From assembly GCA_028282885.1 (NCBI GenBank), contig JANQGX010000009.1, forward strand, positions 1 to 64,000: DNA of 64,000 bases, in the 5' to 3' direction. The notes under the pieces are model-generated. The model saw nothing but the letters and a program-made list of their open reading frames with translations. It did no database searches and was not told where the DNA came from. The DNA comes from SAR324 cluster bacterium. GTDB taxonomy: Bacteria > SAR324 > XYD2-FULL-50-16. A program made the translations under genes and the position numbers. Positions 26,756 through 36,035 of this stretch are shown piece after piece. Position 1 is the first letter of the stretch; each line of letters starts with the position of its first letter.

Positions 26756-26777
26756 AACGGCAAGATAGCTTGCCGTT
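26756..26777 (-). promoter_or_regulatory. RBS-proximal hairpin of the saccharopine operon
   Basis: Perfect arms AACGGCAAG (26756-26764) and CTTGCCGTT (26769-26777) with a 4-nt loop. It lies just upstream of the AAGGAGC ribosome binding site of the first gene. There is no U-tract, so it is more likely an mRNA stabiliser or a regulator target than a terminator. Confidence 0.4.
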
Positions 26778-26796
26778 TGTGCTTGGTTCACGAAAA

Positions 26797-26811
26797 TTGA
26801 TTAACAATCAA
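26797..26811. promoter_or_regulatory. Palindrome in the saccharopine operon promoter region
   Basis: TTGATT-AAC-AATCAA is a perfect 6-bp inverted repeat in the 149 bp between the sigma-54 activator gene and the operon. It is a candidate activator or repressor site. No -24/-12 element was found in this short gap. Confidence 0.35.
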
Positions 26812-26882
26812 TGTCTGATATCGGCATTTGCCTCCTGTTGATTCTTATTTATTGTCCAGCATCATCTTTGAGCTTATTCGAC

Positions 26883-28955
26883 TCAATGGATCAGGTCGGT
26901 CTCCCTGAGTTGGCCTAGTACCGTCTTTCCCAAATCGGTGATTTTGGTTCCTCCCCTGCCTTTTTTGATCGAAACCAGATGGCTTTCCTGAAGTTTTAGC
27001 AAAATGCTCCTGATTTCCTGTTCGGTGAGGAAGAGCGCTCTCTCCCTTGATTTGGCAGCCAGGGTTCTTCGACCGATTCTTTCCCGGTTGGTGTAAGCCT
27101 TTTCCAGCGATTCAAGGACAAAAAGGTAATCGGGAAGATTGTGCTGCTCATCCCTCAACAGGTCATCCATCAGCCCGACGCGATTCTCGGGCTCCTCTTT
27201 CAGAGGCCGTACAGTTTGAGTCAGCGGAAGCTGCCGGGCCGTGACCAGGTGCTCATCAATATTCCCCAGGTATTCAACGCAGTTGATCAGTTCCCGGACG
27301 TTTCCATGCCAGCCGTTATTCAGCAGTTTAGTCTCCGCATCCCCACTTAACTCAAATTCGGCATTAAGTTTTCTTTTATACACATTCATCAGCGTCACGA
27401 TGTCTTCTTTACGTTCTCTGAGCGGCGGGATAATCAAGGGCAGGACTTTCAAACGATAATAGAGATCCTGCCTGAACTGACCGCGGCTGACCAATTCTTC
27501 AAGATTGCTGTTGGTGGCTGCGATGATTCTAACATCAACGCTGATTACTTCATCACCGCCAATTCGCATGAAACTCCTCTCCTGCAGCACCCTGAGCAAC
27601 CGAACTTGTATTGTCGGAGAGATCTCCCCGATCTCATCCAGGAAAAGAGTCCCCTTGTGGGCCAGTTCAAACAGCCCCATTTTTCCCTCTTTTTTGGCCC
27701 CGGAAAAGGCTCCCCGGACATAACCAAACAGTTCACTCTCCAAAAGGCTCTCCGGCAGGGCGGCACAATTGATCGCAACAAACTGATAATCCTTTCTGCC
27801 CGAGTGGTTGTGGATTGCTTGAGCAAACAACTCCTTTCCTGTTCCGCTTTCACCCATGATCAGGATGGAGGAGGTGGAATCGGCCATCCGTTTTGCGATT
27901 TTCTTGCATTCGGCAATTCCCGAACTGGTTCCCAGGATGTCATCAAAGGTATACTTGGCCCGATGCCCTTTCCCAATCAACTGGATACGCAGTTTGTGTT
28001 GGCTCTCCTCGATTTCGGTAAATCGCTCAAAAGTTGCAGCCACGCCGTAGAGGTTTCCACCGATAGCGATGGGTGTTACCGTTACAGCAATACTGCTGCC
28101 GTTGATATTGACCAGTTTTTGGCTGATCTCCTTACCTGACTCCAGCACCTCCCGATAAGGGATCTCGGGCATCAGCTTGACTGCATTCTCGCCTATCATT
28201 TTCTCCTTGCGATAGCCGATGATCCTTTCCGCACTTGCATTATAGCTGTGAATAACCCCTTTTGCATTGGTGATAATGATAGCCTTATCCACAATATTGA
28301 GCAGGGTGTCTAACTGCTTGTTCAAAATCTGGTTGTCCCCCAGGATATTATCCAGATTCAGGCTGGGTGGAGCGATGCTTCCGGAATAAGCATGAAAGTC
28401 GTCGCAATCCAGTATCTCCGGCTTTTCGAGCTTCGCTGCGATCTCGGCAATCGTGCCAATACTAAAGACGCGATGTCCGATATCAATGATTTTCCTGACC
28501 CCCTTCGGTACCAGGCTCGGTTCTCCCGGGGTAATAGCCAGATCAATATCACCCACCGGCACTGACCCGGGATAAACGGGAATCAACTCCAAATTTCTGA
28601 ATCCCAGTTGATGAATCATCAAAATAGATTCAATACAGACCTTGTAGTTGATATTGACCAACATGGCCCGAGTACCGTTCGGTAACTGTTTTATCCGGTC
28701 CGTCCCCGCCTTCATCAGCGTGTGATCGGCGATAATGATCTCCGTGTCATTTAAAACATGCTTCTTCACATTCTGATACAAGGTAAATGAGGACAATAAT
28801 ACCAGGTCCGCCTTTATTCCGCCTGTAATTGATACTGCGTCCAAGGGATACTTATCGATCCGGACATGCTCATCCAATAGAGGCATGATGAAAAGATCGT
28901 AGATTTCAATTGAGTATGAGTGGTACGTTACCAGGGCCAGGGTTTTTTTTGACAT
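26883..28955 (-). CDS. Sigma-54-type activator with PrpR_N, PAS, AAA+ and C-terminal winged helix
   Basis: A 690-aa regulator. Residues about 10-190 look like the PrpR_N/ligand-sensing domain ('LALVTYHSYSIEIYDL', 'DIGHRVFSIGTIAEIAAKL'). A PAS domain follows at about 215-325. The AAA+ core (about 335-570) has Walker A GESGTGKE at 368-375 and the sigma-54 contact loop GAFSGA at 415-420, where GAFTGA is usual. In place of a Fis-type helix-turn-helix the end (about 600-690) is winged-helix-like ('LFLTEQEIRSILLKLQESHLVSIKKGRGGTKITDLG'). RBS AAGGA precedes the ATG. It lies between the saccharopine operon and the aapJQMP operon and probably controls one or both; a -24/-12 promoter is present for aap. 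Confidence 0.82.
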   Translation of the reverse strand: MSKKTLALVTYHSYSIEIYDLFIMPLLDEHVRIDKYPLDAVSITGGIKADLVLLSSFTLYQNVKKHVLNDTEIIIADHTLMKAGTDRIKQLPNGTRAMLVNINYKVCIESILMIHQLGFRNLELIPVYPGSVPVGDIDLAITPGEPSLVPKGVRKIIDIGHRVFSIGTIAEIAAKLEKPEILDCDDFHAYSGSIAPPSLNLDNILGDNQILNKQLDTLLNIVDKAIIITNAKGVIHSYNASAERIIGYRKEKMIGENAVKLMPEIPYREVLESGKEISQKLVNINGSSIAVTVTPIAIGGNLYGVAATFERFTEIEESQHKLRIQLIGKGHRAKYTFDDILGTSSGIAECKKIAKRMADSTSSILIMGESGTGKELFAQAIHNHSGRKDYQFVAINCAALPESLLESELFGYVRGAFSGAKKEGKMGLFELAHKGTLFLDEIGEISPTIQVRLLRVLQERSFMRIGGDEVISVDVRIIAATNSNLEELVSRGQFRQDLYYRLKVLPLIIPPLRERKEDIVTLMNVYKRKLNAEFELSGDAETKLLNNGWHGNVRELINCVEYLGNIDEHLVTARQLPLTQTVRPLKEEPENRVGLMDDLLRDEQHNLPDYLFVLESLEKAYTNRERIGRRTLAAKSRERALFLTEQEIRSILLKLQESHLVSIKKGRGGTKITDLGKTVLGQLRETDLIH

Positions 28956-29331
28956 GTTAGTCCTTATCTTTGGCTGACGCTAAAAACTGCGGTCCGCTTA
29001 TCTTCTTATGTCCGACCGGCATATTTTCCTGACTCCTTTCCCATTTGATGCTTATAAAAATTGACAGCCCCCGTTTTTAACGGGGACGTGCCGGCAAAAA
29101 CAACAGGCCATTTCATCGGGCAGCAGCAAGAAACAAACCAGCGGGTGAATATTATTTTCGATCAACCGGTGATGAAACCTCAAAAGTGTTCTGTTTTGAG
29201 ATATTTAGGGGATTACAAAGACATCTTTTCAAGGGGCCTTGAGCCAGTGCCAGACCCGGTGAACGGAAATCTCAAGGCGGTTTGGATTTGTGTCATATTA
29301 TAGAGTCATCGGGATGAATTTTAAAGGGTTA

Positions 29332-29374
29332 AATGGGTTAAACAGTTATTCCAAAAAATCCCGAATAACCCATT
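29332..29374. promoter_or_regulatory. Inverted repeat, candidate enhancer site for a sigma-54 activator
   Basis: AATGGGTTA and TAACCCATT are perfect 9-bp arms about 320 bp upstream of the -24/-12 promoter. Inside them GTTATTC (29345-29351) also pairs with GAATAAC (29363-29369). A T-run follows at about 29379-29385, so an intrinsic terminator is the alternative reading. Confidence 0.3.
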
Positions 29375-29653
29375 TCTCCTTTTTTGAGTTGAAATCGGAT
29401 TTGAAAGGAGACTATCCGGATCTGTTAATACAGAGGGATCTGCAACGAAACCGGTCCGTTTTTCGATGCCCACAAATTCGGGGTTTCGTGATGTCGGGTG
29501 ATGAAAATAAAAAGTAAAAGTGCGGAGAAATTCAGGGATGTTTGAAAGAGGAAAAAAGATCGTGACGTTACGATAACTCACCATAATCCTTTGTGGTCGG
29601 ATTAACGGGCAGCTTTCACCAGGCTATCGGTCAGCATCAGGTCAATGGCAACA

Positions 29654-29669
29654 TGGCATCTGGCTTGCA
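29654..29669 (+). promoter_or_regulatory. Sigma-54 (-24/-12) promoter of the aapJQMP operon
   Basis: TGGCATCTGGCTTGCA matches the TGGCAC-N5-TTGCW consensus in all but one -24 position, with GG and GC correctly spaced. It points toward aapJ, whose start is 335 bp downstream. A sigma-54 activator gene is the adjacent upstream gene. Confidence 0.6.
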
Positions 29670-30003
29670 GATAGACTTTGTCCATTTTTTCTGATCCGGA
29701 TGTTCTGTAAAAGAGTCAGTCAACGGATCAAAATGGTTTCAGTTGTCCGAGGTAACAGATCATCGACATTCTGCAAACCGGAACGGTGTAAACTTGTTTT
29801 TTGCAGGGAACTTTGCTAAAAGAGACGAGGTTCGCTGTCGACCGCCATGCAGGATTGTTGCAAATACCGATGATATGGCTTCTTCCTGTCCCTCAAGCAG
29901 TTGTGATGCCGCTGAAGGTCCTCGGTCAGAGTGCCCCATAGATGCTAACTTATAGTGGATGTCGGTTTCTGACGTCTCAATCAACCTAATTAGGAGAAGA
30001 ACC

Positions 30004-31047
30004 ATGAAAAAGATGACCCGCGCGGTACTGATAAGCTTTTTGACCCTATTTGGAATTTTGACGCTGCAGTTTCAGGCCTTTGCCGAACAGTCCACCCTGG
30101 ATATTGTGAAAAAGAGAGGATACCTGAATTGTATCATTGGGAACTCATTTGTTGGTTTCTATACGGTGGACGAAAAGGGTGAGTGGTCCGGTATGGATAT
30201 CGATATCTGCAGGGCAGTGGCAGCCGCTGTTTTCGGCGACAAGACCAAGGCGAAGTTCAAATCCGTGCAATGGGCCCAGAGTTTTACCTCTATCAAAAGT
30301 GGTGCCGGCGACATGCTCTCCAAGGGGATGACCTGGACACTGTCAAGGGATACCGCACAAGGACTGGATTTCCTCGATACCTATTTTTATGATGGTCAGG
30401 GTTTCATGGTTCGCAAGGACCTGGGTGTGACTTCCGCATTGCAGCTCAAGGGTGCAACGGTTTGTGTGTTGACAGGAACCTCCTCCGAACTGAATATGAC
30501 CGACTTCAACCGAACCCATAAACTGGGAATGAAACCGGTAGTTTTCGATGATTCGGCTGTCAGGAATGCCGCCTTCTTCAACAATAACTGCGATGCCATC
30601 ACCAATGACAGATCCGGTCTGGCAGCAGCACGATCTTCAGCAGCCAATCCTTCCGATTACGTGGTTCTGCCTGAGACCATCTCCAAAGAGGCTTTATCTT
30701 TCGCAGTTAGACAAAATGACAGCGCCTGGGCTAACGTGGTCAAGTGGACCTTTGCTGCCATGGTGGAAGCGGAGGAGTTGGGTATCAATTCCAGGAATAT
30801 TGACAAAATCAAGTCCACAACCAAGAATCCCATCGTTAAGCGTTTCCTGGGAACTGAAGGTGATCTTCATAAGGGACTGGGGCTGAAATCAGACTGGGCC
30901 TACCAGGTTGTCAAGCAGGTCGGTAATTACGCCGAGATTTATGATCGAAACCTGGGTCCGGACACCGCTCTGGCGCTGGACCGCAAAGGTACCTTGAATG
31001 AGCTGTGGACAAAGGGCGGACTGCTCTATTCAAAATCATTCCGTTAA
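30004..31047 (+). CDS. aapJ: General L-amino-acid ABC transporter, substrate-binding protein
   Basis: The start at 30004 follows TAGGAGA; 347 aa with a signal peptide cleaved after FQAFA. Type 3 solute-binding fold: 'LDIVKKRGYLNCIIGNSFVGFYTVDEKGEWSGMDIDICRAVAAAVFGD', 'MTWTLSRDTAQGLDFLDTYFYDGQGFMV' and 'YVVLPETISKEALSFAVRQNDSAW' are AapJ/BztA landmarks. It binds a broad set of L-amino acids in the periplasm. It is the first gene of a complete aapJQMP operon. Confidence 0.92.
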   Translation: MKKMTRAVLISFLTLFGILTLQFQAFAEQSTLDIVKKRGYLNCIIGNSFVGFYTVDEKGEWSGMDIDICRAVAAAVFGDKTKAKFKSVQWAQSFTSIKSGAGDMLSKGMTWTLSRDTAQGLDFLDTYFYDGQGFMVRKDLGVTSALQLKGATVCVLTGTSSELNMTDFNRTHKLGMKPVVFDDSAVRNAAFFNNNCDAITNDRSGLAAARSSAANPSDYVVLPETISKEALSFAVRQNDSAWANVVKWTFAAMVEAEELGINSRNIDKIKSTTKNPIVKRFLGTEGDLHKGLGLKSDWAYQVVKQVGNYAEIYDRNLGPDTALALDRKGTLNELWTKGGLLYSKSFR

Positions 31048-31260
31048 CAAGCCTGATCCAGGGAGATTGAATTTGGGTTGATTGCAACAGTTATCCGCTG
31101 ACCAAGAGCCAGGGGGAAGTAGCATTGACAGGCTCGTAAGGTTGTCTTCGGGCCTGTTAAGCTTGATCCGATGTAGTGTTCCGACCTCGACTGCTTATCA
31201 AGATCAGCCGTGAAACACCGTTGCAAGTGATATTACAAATGACTAAAACCAAGGAGACCA

Positions 31261-32457
31261 GTGGTTGACTCACAGGATGGCCGAAACGCTTCAAAAAGCA
31301 GGTTGAAAAAACTGATCTACGATTCATCGCTTCGTTCAAAGGCGATTCAGTTTTTTGTGGTCCTGGTTACCCTGGGTGCTACCTATTTTCTGATCTCAAA
31401 CATCGTGAACAACCTGCGTCAGATGGAGCTGCCCTTCGGGTTTGGTTTTGTCTGGTCGACAGCCGGTTTTGACGTCAGTTGGTCGTTGATTCCCTATGAT
31501 CCCTCCATGTCTTACGGAAATGTCTACCTGGTGGGGATCGTCAATACGCTGGTACTTTCGGCTCTGATCATTTTCTGTTCCACTGTGCTTGGTTTTGTGG
31601 TGGGCATCATGCGGTTATCGAAAAACCTGTTGGTGGCCCAGTTTGCCAGGTGGTATGTGGAGTTTTTCCGTAATGTTCCCCTGCTGATCCAGATTGTTTT
31701 CTGGTTCATTGTCGTGTTTTCCACCCTGCCTGCCCCCAGGCAAAGCTACGGAATCCTGGATCTTTTCTTTCTTAACAATCGCGGTTTCTATTTCCCTTCG
31801 CCTGTATTTGAAGAGGGATTCCTGTGGGCGTTGATTGCGATTATTTTGGGGATCGTTGCTTTTGTAGTTTTACGTAAAAAATCCGAGGCTGAGCGAAAAA
31901 CAACCGGATATCCCTGGCGCTTTTTCTATCCTCTGCTGGCGGCTATTATTGCCTTTGTGGCAATTGTTTTTATTCTCTCCGGAACACCTTTGAGTTGGAT
32001 AATACCGGTTCTGCAAGGATTTAATTTCGAGGGCGGTTCTTTTATACCTACGGCCTTTGTAGCCGCCTTTGTTGCCATGACTATTTATCGGTCGGCATCG
32101 ATAGGTGAAACGGTTCGGGCCGGAATTCAGGCCATTCACAAGGGGCAACTGGAAGCGGCGACTGCTATCGGTTTCCCGCCGGTTCAAACCCTGCGGTTTA
32201 TCATTATCCCCCAGGCGGCCAGGGCTATCTTACCCCCTTTGATCAACCTCTGGCTGACCATTGTCAAGGAGTCTTCACTTGCCGTCGCCATCGGATTTCC
32301 CGAATTGGTCTCCGTGTTCATGCAGACTTCGCTCAACCAGACCGGTCGAGCCATCGAAATCGTGATGATGGTTATGGGATTCTACATGTGTGCCAGCCTG
32401 ACCATTTCGTTTTTACTGAACCAGTACAACAAGCGCATTCAAATGCAGGAAGGGTAA
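31261..32457 (+). CDS. aapQ: General L-amino-acid ABC transporter permease
   Basis: A 398-aa inner-membrane permease starting with GTG behind AAGGAG. About eight membrane helices. The EAA loop 'GETVRAGIQAIHKGQLEAATAIGFPPVQTLRFIIIPQAARAILPPL' contacts the ATPase. Length and the extra cytoplasmic segment after 'FVVLRKKSEAE' are as in AapQ/BztB. Confidence 0.92.
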   Translation: MVDSQDGRNASKSRLKKLIYDSSLRSKAIQFFVVLVTLGATYFLISNIVNNLRQMELPFGFGFVWSTAGFDVSWSLIPYDPSMSYGNVYLVGIVNTLVLSALIIFCSTVLGFVVGIMRLSKNLLVAQFARWYVEFFRNVPLLIQIVFWFIVVFSTLPAPRQSYGILDLFFLNNRGFYFPSPVFEEGFLWALIAIILGIVAFVVLRKKSEAERKTTGYPWRFFYPLLAAIIAFVAIVFILSGTPLSWIIPVLQGFNFEGGSFIPTAFVAAFVAMTIYRSASIGETVRAGIQAIHKGQLEAATAIGFPPVQTLRFIIIPQAARAILPPLINLWLTIVKESSLAVAIGFPELVSVFMQTSLNQTGRAIEIVMMVMGFYMCASLTISFLLNQYNKRIQMQEG

Positions 32458-32458
32458 T

Positions 32459-33802
32459 TTGGACGAGCAAACCACTGCCAAAACGGAATTGTTAAAATTT
32501 GTGCCCAAACCGGATCGTCCGCCGATCGTGATCAGTCACGGGATTGCAGGATGGCTGAAAAAGCATCTTTTCGGTGGTTTCTGGAATACCCTGCTGACGA
32601 TTGCTGTTTTCACCCTGCTTTACCTGTTGATTAAACCTTTTCTGGACTGGGCGGTTATCAATGCAGTCTGGTCAGCTGCCAACCGCAGGGAATGTATGAC
32701 GGTCAGCCCGGATGGTGCCTGCTGGGCCGGGGTGATCCGCTGGTTTAACAACCTGATCTACGGTCGATATCCGGACCTTTTGCAGTGGCGGGTCAATCTG
32801 GGATTTGGGATCGGGATAATCTGGGCATTGCCGTTGGCACTTAAAAGACTGAAAGGCAAACTGCAGATCGGTGTGGCCGGGGTTGTGCTCTATCCCTTTG
32901 TGGCTGCATATATCTTTCTCGGGGGTGAACGTGGTGATTTCCATTATCTTGTTTTCTGCCTGGGACTTGCCTACCTGATACTGCTCTATATTGACGTGGC
33001 GCTTGTCCATACCAGGGGGAAAAAGCTAAGTCAGGTTTTTGATCGATACCTGGAACCGATTTTCGGGAAGCGATCCGCAGTTGCCTCATTTATACTTATA
33101 ATGGCCTTGATAACGGTCTTGTGTCTTTATATCTTCAGGGGTGTGGAACTCGAATACGTCTCCATCGAATTCTGGGGAGGGCTATTTCTGACCGTGATTA
33201 TTTCCGGATTCTCCATAACCATGGCCCTGCCCATCGGTATTATGCTGGCGCTCGGCAGGAGATCCACCATGCCCGTGTTGAGGTGGTTTTCCATTGCTAC
33301 CATCGAATTGGTGAGATCGGTCCCCATGATCACGGTTCTCTTCATGTCGGTCACCATGATGCCGCTCTTCTTCCCCAACACCATGGATTTAAACAAACTG
33401 GCACAGGTGATTATCGCGGTCTGTGTATTTGCCGGGGCTTACATGGCGGAGACTGTCAGGGGAGGATTGCAGTCGATTCCCAAGGGGCAATTCGACGCGG
33501 CGATGTCCATCGGGTTGGGATACTGGCAGACCATGTTCCTGATTATCCTTCCCCAGGCCTTACGGGCCATGATTCCGAATATTGTGACCTCATTTATCAG
33601 CCTGTTTAAGGATACAACCCTGGTGTCCATCATCGGGCTGTTTGATATCATGCTGATGGCCCGAAACATTTCCATCGACAAGAACTGGTTTGGCTTGCAC
33701 AGCGAACCGCTGGTCGCGATCTCGGTTCTCTTCTTTGTTTTCTGTTATGGCATGTCCCAATACAGCCAACGATTGGAAAGGAAGCTAAACACAAGTCGCT
33801 GA
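32459..33802 (+). CDS. aapM: General L-amino-acid ABC transporter permease
   Basis: A 447-aa permease, starting with TTG 1 bp after the aapQ stop and behind GGAAGGG. EAA loop '[43 protein letters not shown]'. It is longer than most AapM proteins, with an additional pair of helices around residues 120-185. It forms the heterodimeric channel with AapQ. Confidence 0.9.
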   Translation: MDEQTTAKTELLKFVPKPDRPPIVISHGIAGWLKKHLFGGFWNTLLTIAVFTLLYLLIKPFLDWAVINAVWSAANRRECMTVSPDGACWAGVIRWFNNLIYGRYPDLLQWRVNLGFGIGIIWALPLALKRLKGKLQIGVAGVVLYPFVAAYIFLGGERGDFHYLVFCLGLAYLILLYIDVALVHTRGKKLSQVFDRYLEPIFGKRSAVASFILIMALITVLCLYIFRGVELEYVSIEFWGGLFLTVIISGFSITMALPIGIMLALGRRSTMPVLRWFSIATIELVRSVPMITVLFMSVTMMPLFFPNTMDLNKLAQVIIAVCVFAGAYMAETVRGGLQSIPKGQFDAAMSIGLGYWQTMFLIILPQALRAMIPNIVTSFISLFKDTTLVSIIGLFDIMLMARNISIDKNWFGLHSEPLVAISVLFFVFCYGMSQYSQRLERKLNTSR

Positions 33803-34593
33803 TGACAATAGATATGACCGAAACAAACAACGCCGAAAAGGCCATCCCTGCCGTTTCTGCAGTTGAGATAAGCGGATTGAACAAATGGTTTGACGAGTTT
33901 CACGTTCTCAAGGATATCGAACTCTCGGTATCGGAGAAAGAGATCATCGTCATTTGCGGACCCTCCGGCTCGGGAAAATCTACCTTTATCCGCTGCATCA
34001 ATCACCTGGAAACTTATCAGGAAGGAACCATCTCCATATTCGGTCAACCCCTGGATAATCCCAAAACAGCCCAGGGCATTATCCGCGACAATGTCGGTAT
34101 GCTGTTTCAGAGTTTTAATCTTTTCCCACACCTTACCATTATTAAAAACTGTACTTTAGGACCCATCTGGTTAAGAAGAATTCCAGAAGCCAAAGCGATT
34201 GAGCAATCTATGGCCCTCTTGGATCGGGTCGGTATCGCCGATCTTGCTGAAAAGTTCCCGGGTCAAATCTCCGGCGGTCAGCAGCAGAGGGTTGCCATTG
34301 CGCGATCACTGGCTATGGAACCCAGGATTATGTTATTCGATGAACCCACTTCCGCACTTGACCCGGAAATGATAAAGGAGGTGCTGGATGTGATGGTCGA
34401 TTTGGCCGAATCAGGAATGACCATGATGTGCGTTACCCATGAGATGCAGTTCGCCCACGAGGTGGCAGATCGGGTGATTTTCATGACCGATGGCGAGATT
34501 GTTGAGATGGGACCGCCGGAACAGGTTCTCAAAAACCCCAAATGGGATCGCACCCAGCAGTTTCTGCAGCATGTCCTTAGCCATAAGTCCTGA
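33802..34593 (+). CDS. aapP: General L-amino-acid ABC transporter ATPase
   Basis: A 263-aa ATPase whose ATG overlaps the aapM stop by one base (TGATG), showing translational coupling. Walker [11 protein letters not shown], signature [15 protein letters not shown], Walker [15 protein letters not shown]. It is close to the orphan ATPase at 21980..22762, but the N-terminal 30 residues and the part after Walker A differ clearly. Confidence 0.93.
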   Translation: MTIDMTETNNAEKAIPAVSAVEISGLNKWFDEFHVLKDIELSVSEKEIIVICGPSGSGKSTFIRCINHLETYQEGTISIFGQPLDNPKTAQGIIRDNVGMLFQSFNLFPHLTIIKNCTLGPIWLRRIPEAKAIEQSMALLDRVGIADLAEKFPGQISGGQQQRVAIARSLAMEPRIMLFDEPTSALDPEMIKEVLDVMVDLAESGMTMMCVTHEMQFAHEVADRVIFMTDGEIVEMGPPEQVLKNPKWDRTQQFLQHVLSHKS

Positions 34594-35056
34594 AATCGGG
34601 GCTATGCGCAATATTCGATATCACTTATCCACTGGAACGCCAATCCCCATTAGTGTTCTTTCGCCAGCCGGAACCGAAACGTTTCCAAGCCGGCAAACTT
34701 TGTGAACGATTCCAATAGAGGTCAGCCTCACTTCACTGGGATACAGAGGGGGAGTCAAATGTATGGCGGACAGCTCAATTGCGACAGAGGCCAGACTCAT
34801 TAACTAAAACTGGTGATATTCCAATAAGGGGATAGGAAAAACTCCCTGGGAGAATTTGTTAAAGTTCTCCCTGTTTTGTTGTTTAGAGGAGAGAATTTTC
34901 AAAGCGCCAATCAAATAAAACCGAGTATATCTCCAGAGGAAAAGGATTGTAGCTGAGTCCGTGCAACGGTCCGGTTGCGTGAAGTGGTTTGACCGGATAA
35001 ACTCGGTCAGGGACTTGTTTGTCAGGTGATGACCAAAATCAATTCAAGAGAATCAA
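34594..35056. other. Intergenic region after the aap operon
   Basis: 463 bp without a gene. It contains an intrinsic terminator at 34848-34884 and, after it, presumably the promoter of the amidase gene, which I cannot place. Confidence 0.5.
34848..34884 (+). terminator. Intrinsic terminator downstream of aapP
   Basis: GGGAGAA (34848-34854) pairs with TTCTCCC (34865-34871) across a 10-nt loop, followed by TGTTTTGTTGTTT. It lies 255 bp after the aapP stop. Confidence 0.65.
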
Positions 35057-35926
35057 ATGAGAAAGATTAAAGTTGCAGCCACACAGATGGCTTGCTGTGA
35101 AGACATAGATGACAATATCGTCAAAGCTGAAAGACTGGTGAGAGAAGCGGCATCACAGGGAGCTCAGATCATACTGCTCCAGGAGCTGTTTGAAGATCTC
35201 TATTTCTGTCAGGAGGAAAAACCCGAACACATTCAAAAAGCGGTTCCTCTGCAGGAAAATCCGGCGGTAATGCGTTTCTCGAAAATAGCCGGGGAGCTGA
35301 AGGTTGTATTGCCGATCAGTTTTTTTGAGAAAAAAAACCAGGCAAGATTTAATACCGTGGCAGTTATCGACGCCGACGGGACCATTCTTGGAACATACCG
35401 GAAAACGCATATCCCCGATGGTCACGGTTATGAAGAAAAGTATTACTTCAATCCCGGTGATACAGGCTTCAAGGTATGGGATACCCGATACGCAAAAATT
35501 GGCATAGGCATTTGCTGGGATCAATGGTTTCCGGAAACAGCCAGGTGTCTGGCGGTGATGGGAGCTGAAATTCTTTTTTACCCGACAGCAATCGGCTCCG
35601 AACCCCCGGATCCAACCTACGACAGCATGGATCACTGGCAAACTTGTATGAGGGGTCACTCAGCAGCGAATCTTATGCCTGTGGTCGCATCAAATCGTGT
35701 GGGGAAGGAGGTGTTTGAAAATTCGCATATCACTTTTTATGGTTCTTCGTTTATTACCGATAATACGGGAAAACTGATGGCGAACATGGACCGAACAAGT
35801 GAGGGAATTCTCGTACAGGAGTTCGATCTGAGAGCCTATCAGTTCGAAAGAGATGCCTGGGGGGTCTTCAGAGACAGACGACCGGAACTCTATGGCCCCT
35901 TGATGACCCTCGATGGAAAAGGCTAA
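35057..35926 (+). CDS. aguB: N-carbamoylputrescine amidase-like nitrilase
   Basis: A 289-aa carbon-nitrogen hydrolase with the full Glu-Lys-Cys triad: E43 (LLQELFED), K116 (YRKTHIPD) and C153 (GICWDQWFPE). 'EKYYFNPGDTGFKVWDTRYAKIG' and 'SEPPDPTYDSMDHWQTCMRGHSAANLMPV' are the segments that mark the AguB branch. AguB makes putrescine from N-carbamoylputrescine in the agmatine route. No agmatine deiminase is in the window, so the substrate rests on family likeness. Confidence 0.88.
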   Translation: MRKIKVAATQMACCEDIDDNIVKAERLVREAASQGAQIILLQELFEDLYFCQEEKPEHIQKAVPLQENPAVMRFSKIAGELKVVLPISFFEKKNQARFNTVAVIDADGTILGTYRKTHIPDGHGYEEKYYFNPGDTGFKVWDTRYAKIGIGICWDQWFPETARCLAVMGAEILFYPTAIGSEPPDPTYDSMDHWQTCMRGHSAANLMPVVASNRVGKEVFENSHITFYGSSFITDNTGKLMANMDRTSEGILVQEFDLRAYQFERDAWGVFRDRRPELYGPLMTLDGKG

Positions 35927-35932
35927 TATCGT

Positions 35933-36000
35933 AAACAGGGGACGTAGTTGAAATATTTCGATTTGTTCAAATCGAAATATTTCAACTACGTCCCCTGTTT
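35933..36000. repeat. 68-bp perfect palindrome, copy 1
   Basis: Two 32-bp arms that are perfect reverse complements flank a GTTC loop. The outer end is AAACAGGGGACGTAG, which includes the GTAG tetranucleotide common in REP elements of RAYT transposases. It lies between the convergent aguB and chemotaxis-receptor genes, 36 bp past the latter's stop, and could terminate both. Its twin is at 38915-38982. No RAYT gene is in the window. Confidence 0.9.
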
Positions 36001-36035
36001 AGGTTCACGGAGAGACCGGATTTCAAAAGTTGAAA

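Larger units (their letters stand above)
28956..30003. other. Long regulatory intergenic region upstream of aapJ
   Basis: About 1 kb without a convincing gene. From left to right it holds a CCCCGTT/AACGGGG hairpin near 29068-29086, an inverted repeat AATGGGTTA (29332-29340)/TAACCCATT (29366-29374) with an overlapping GTTATTC/GAATAAC pair, and a sigma-54 promoter at 29654-29669. Short frames at 29061, 29290 and 29743 have no recognisable product. Confidence 0.5.

Noticed and set aside
29061..29955. Short frames (80, 75 and 70 codons) upstream of aapJ
   Set aside because: No recognisable product. They lie across the sigma-54 promoter region and lack RBSs.
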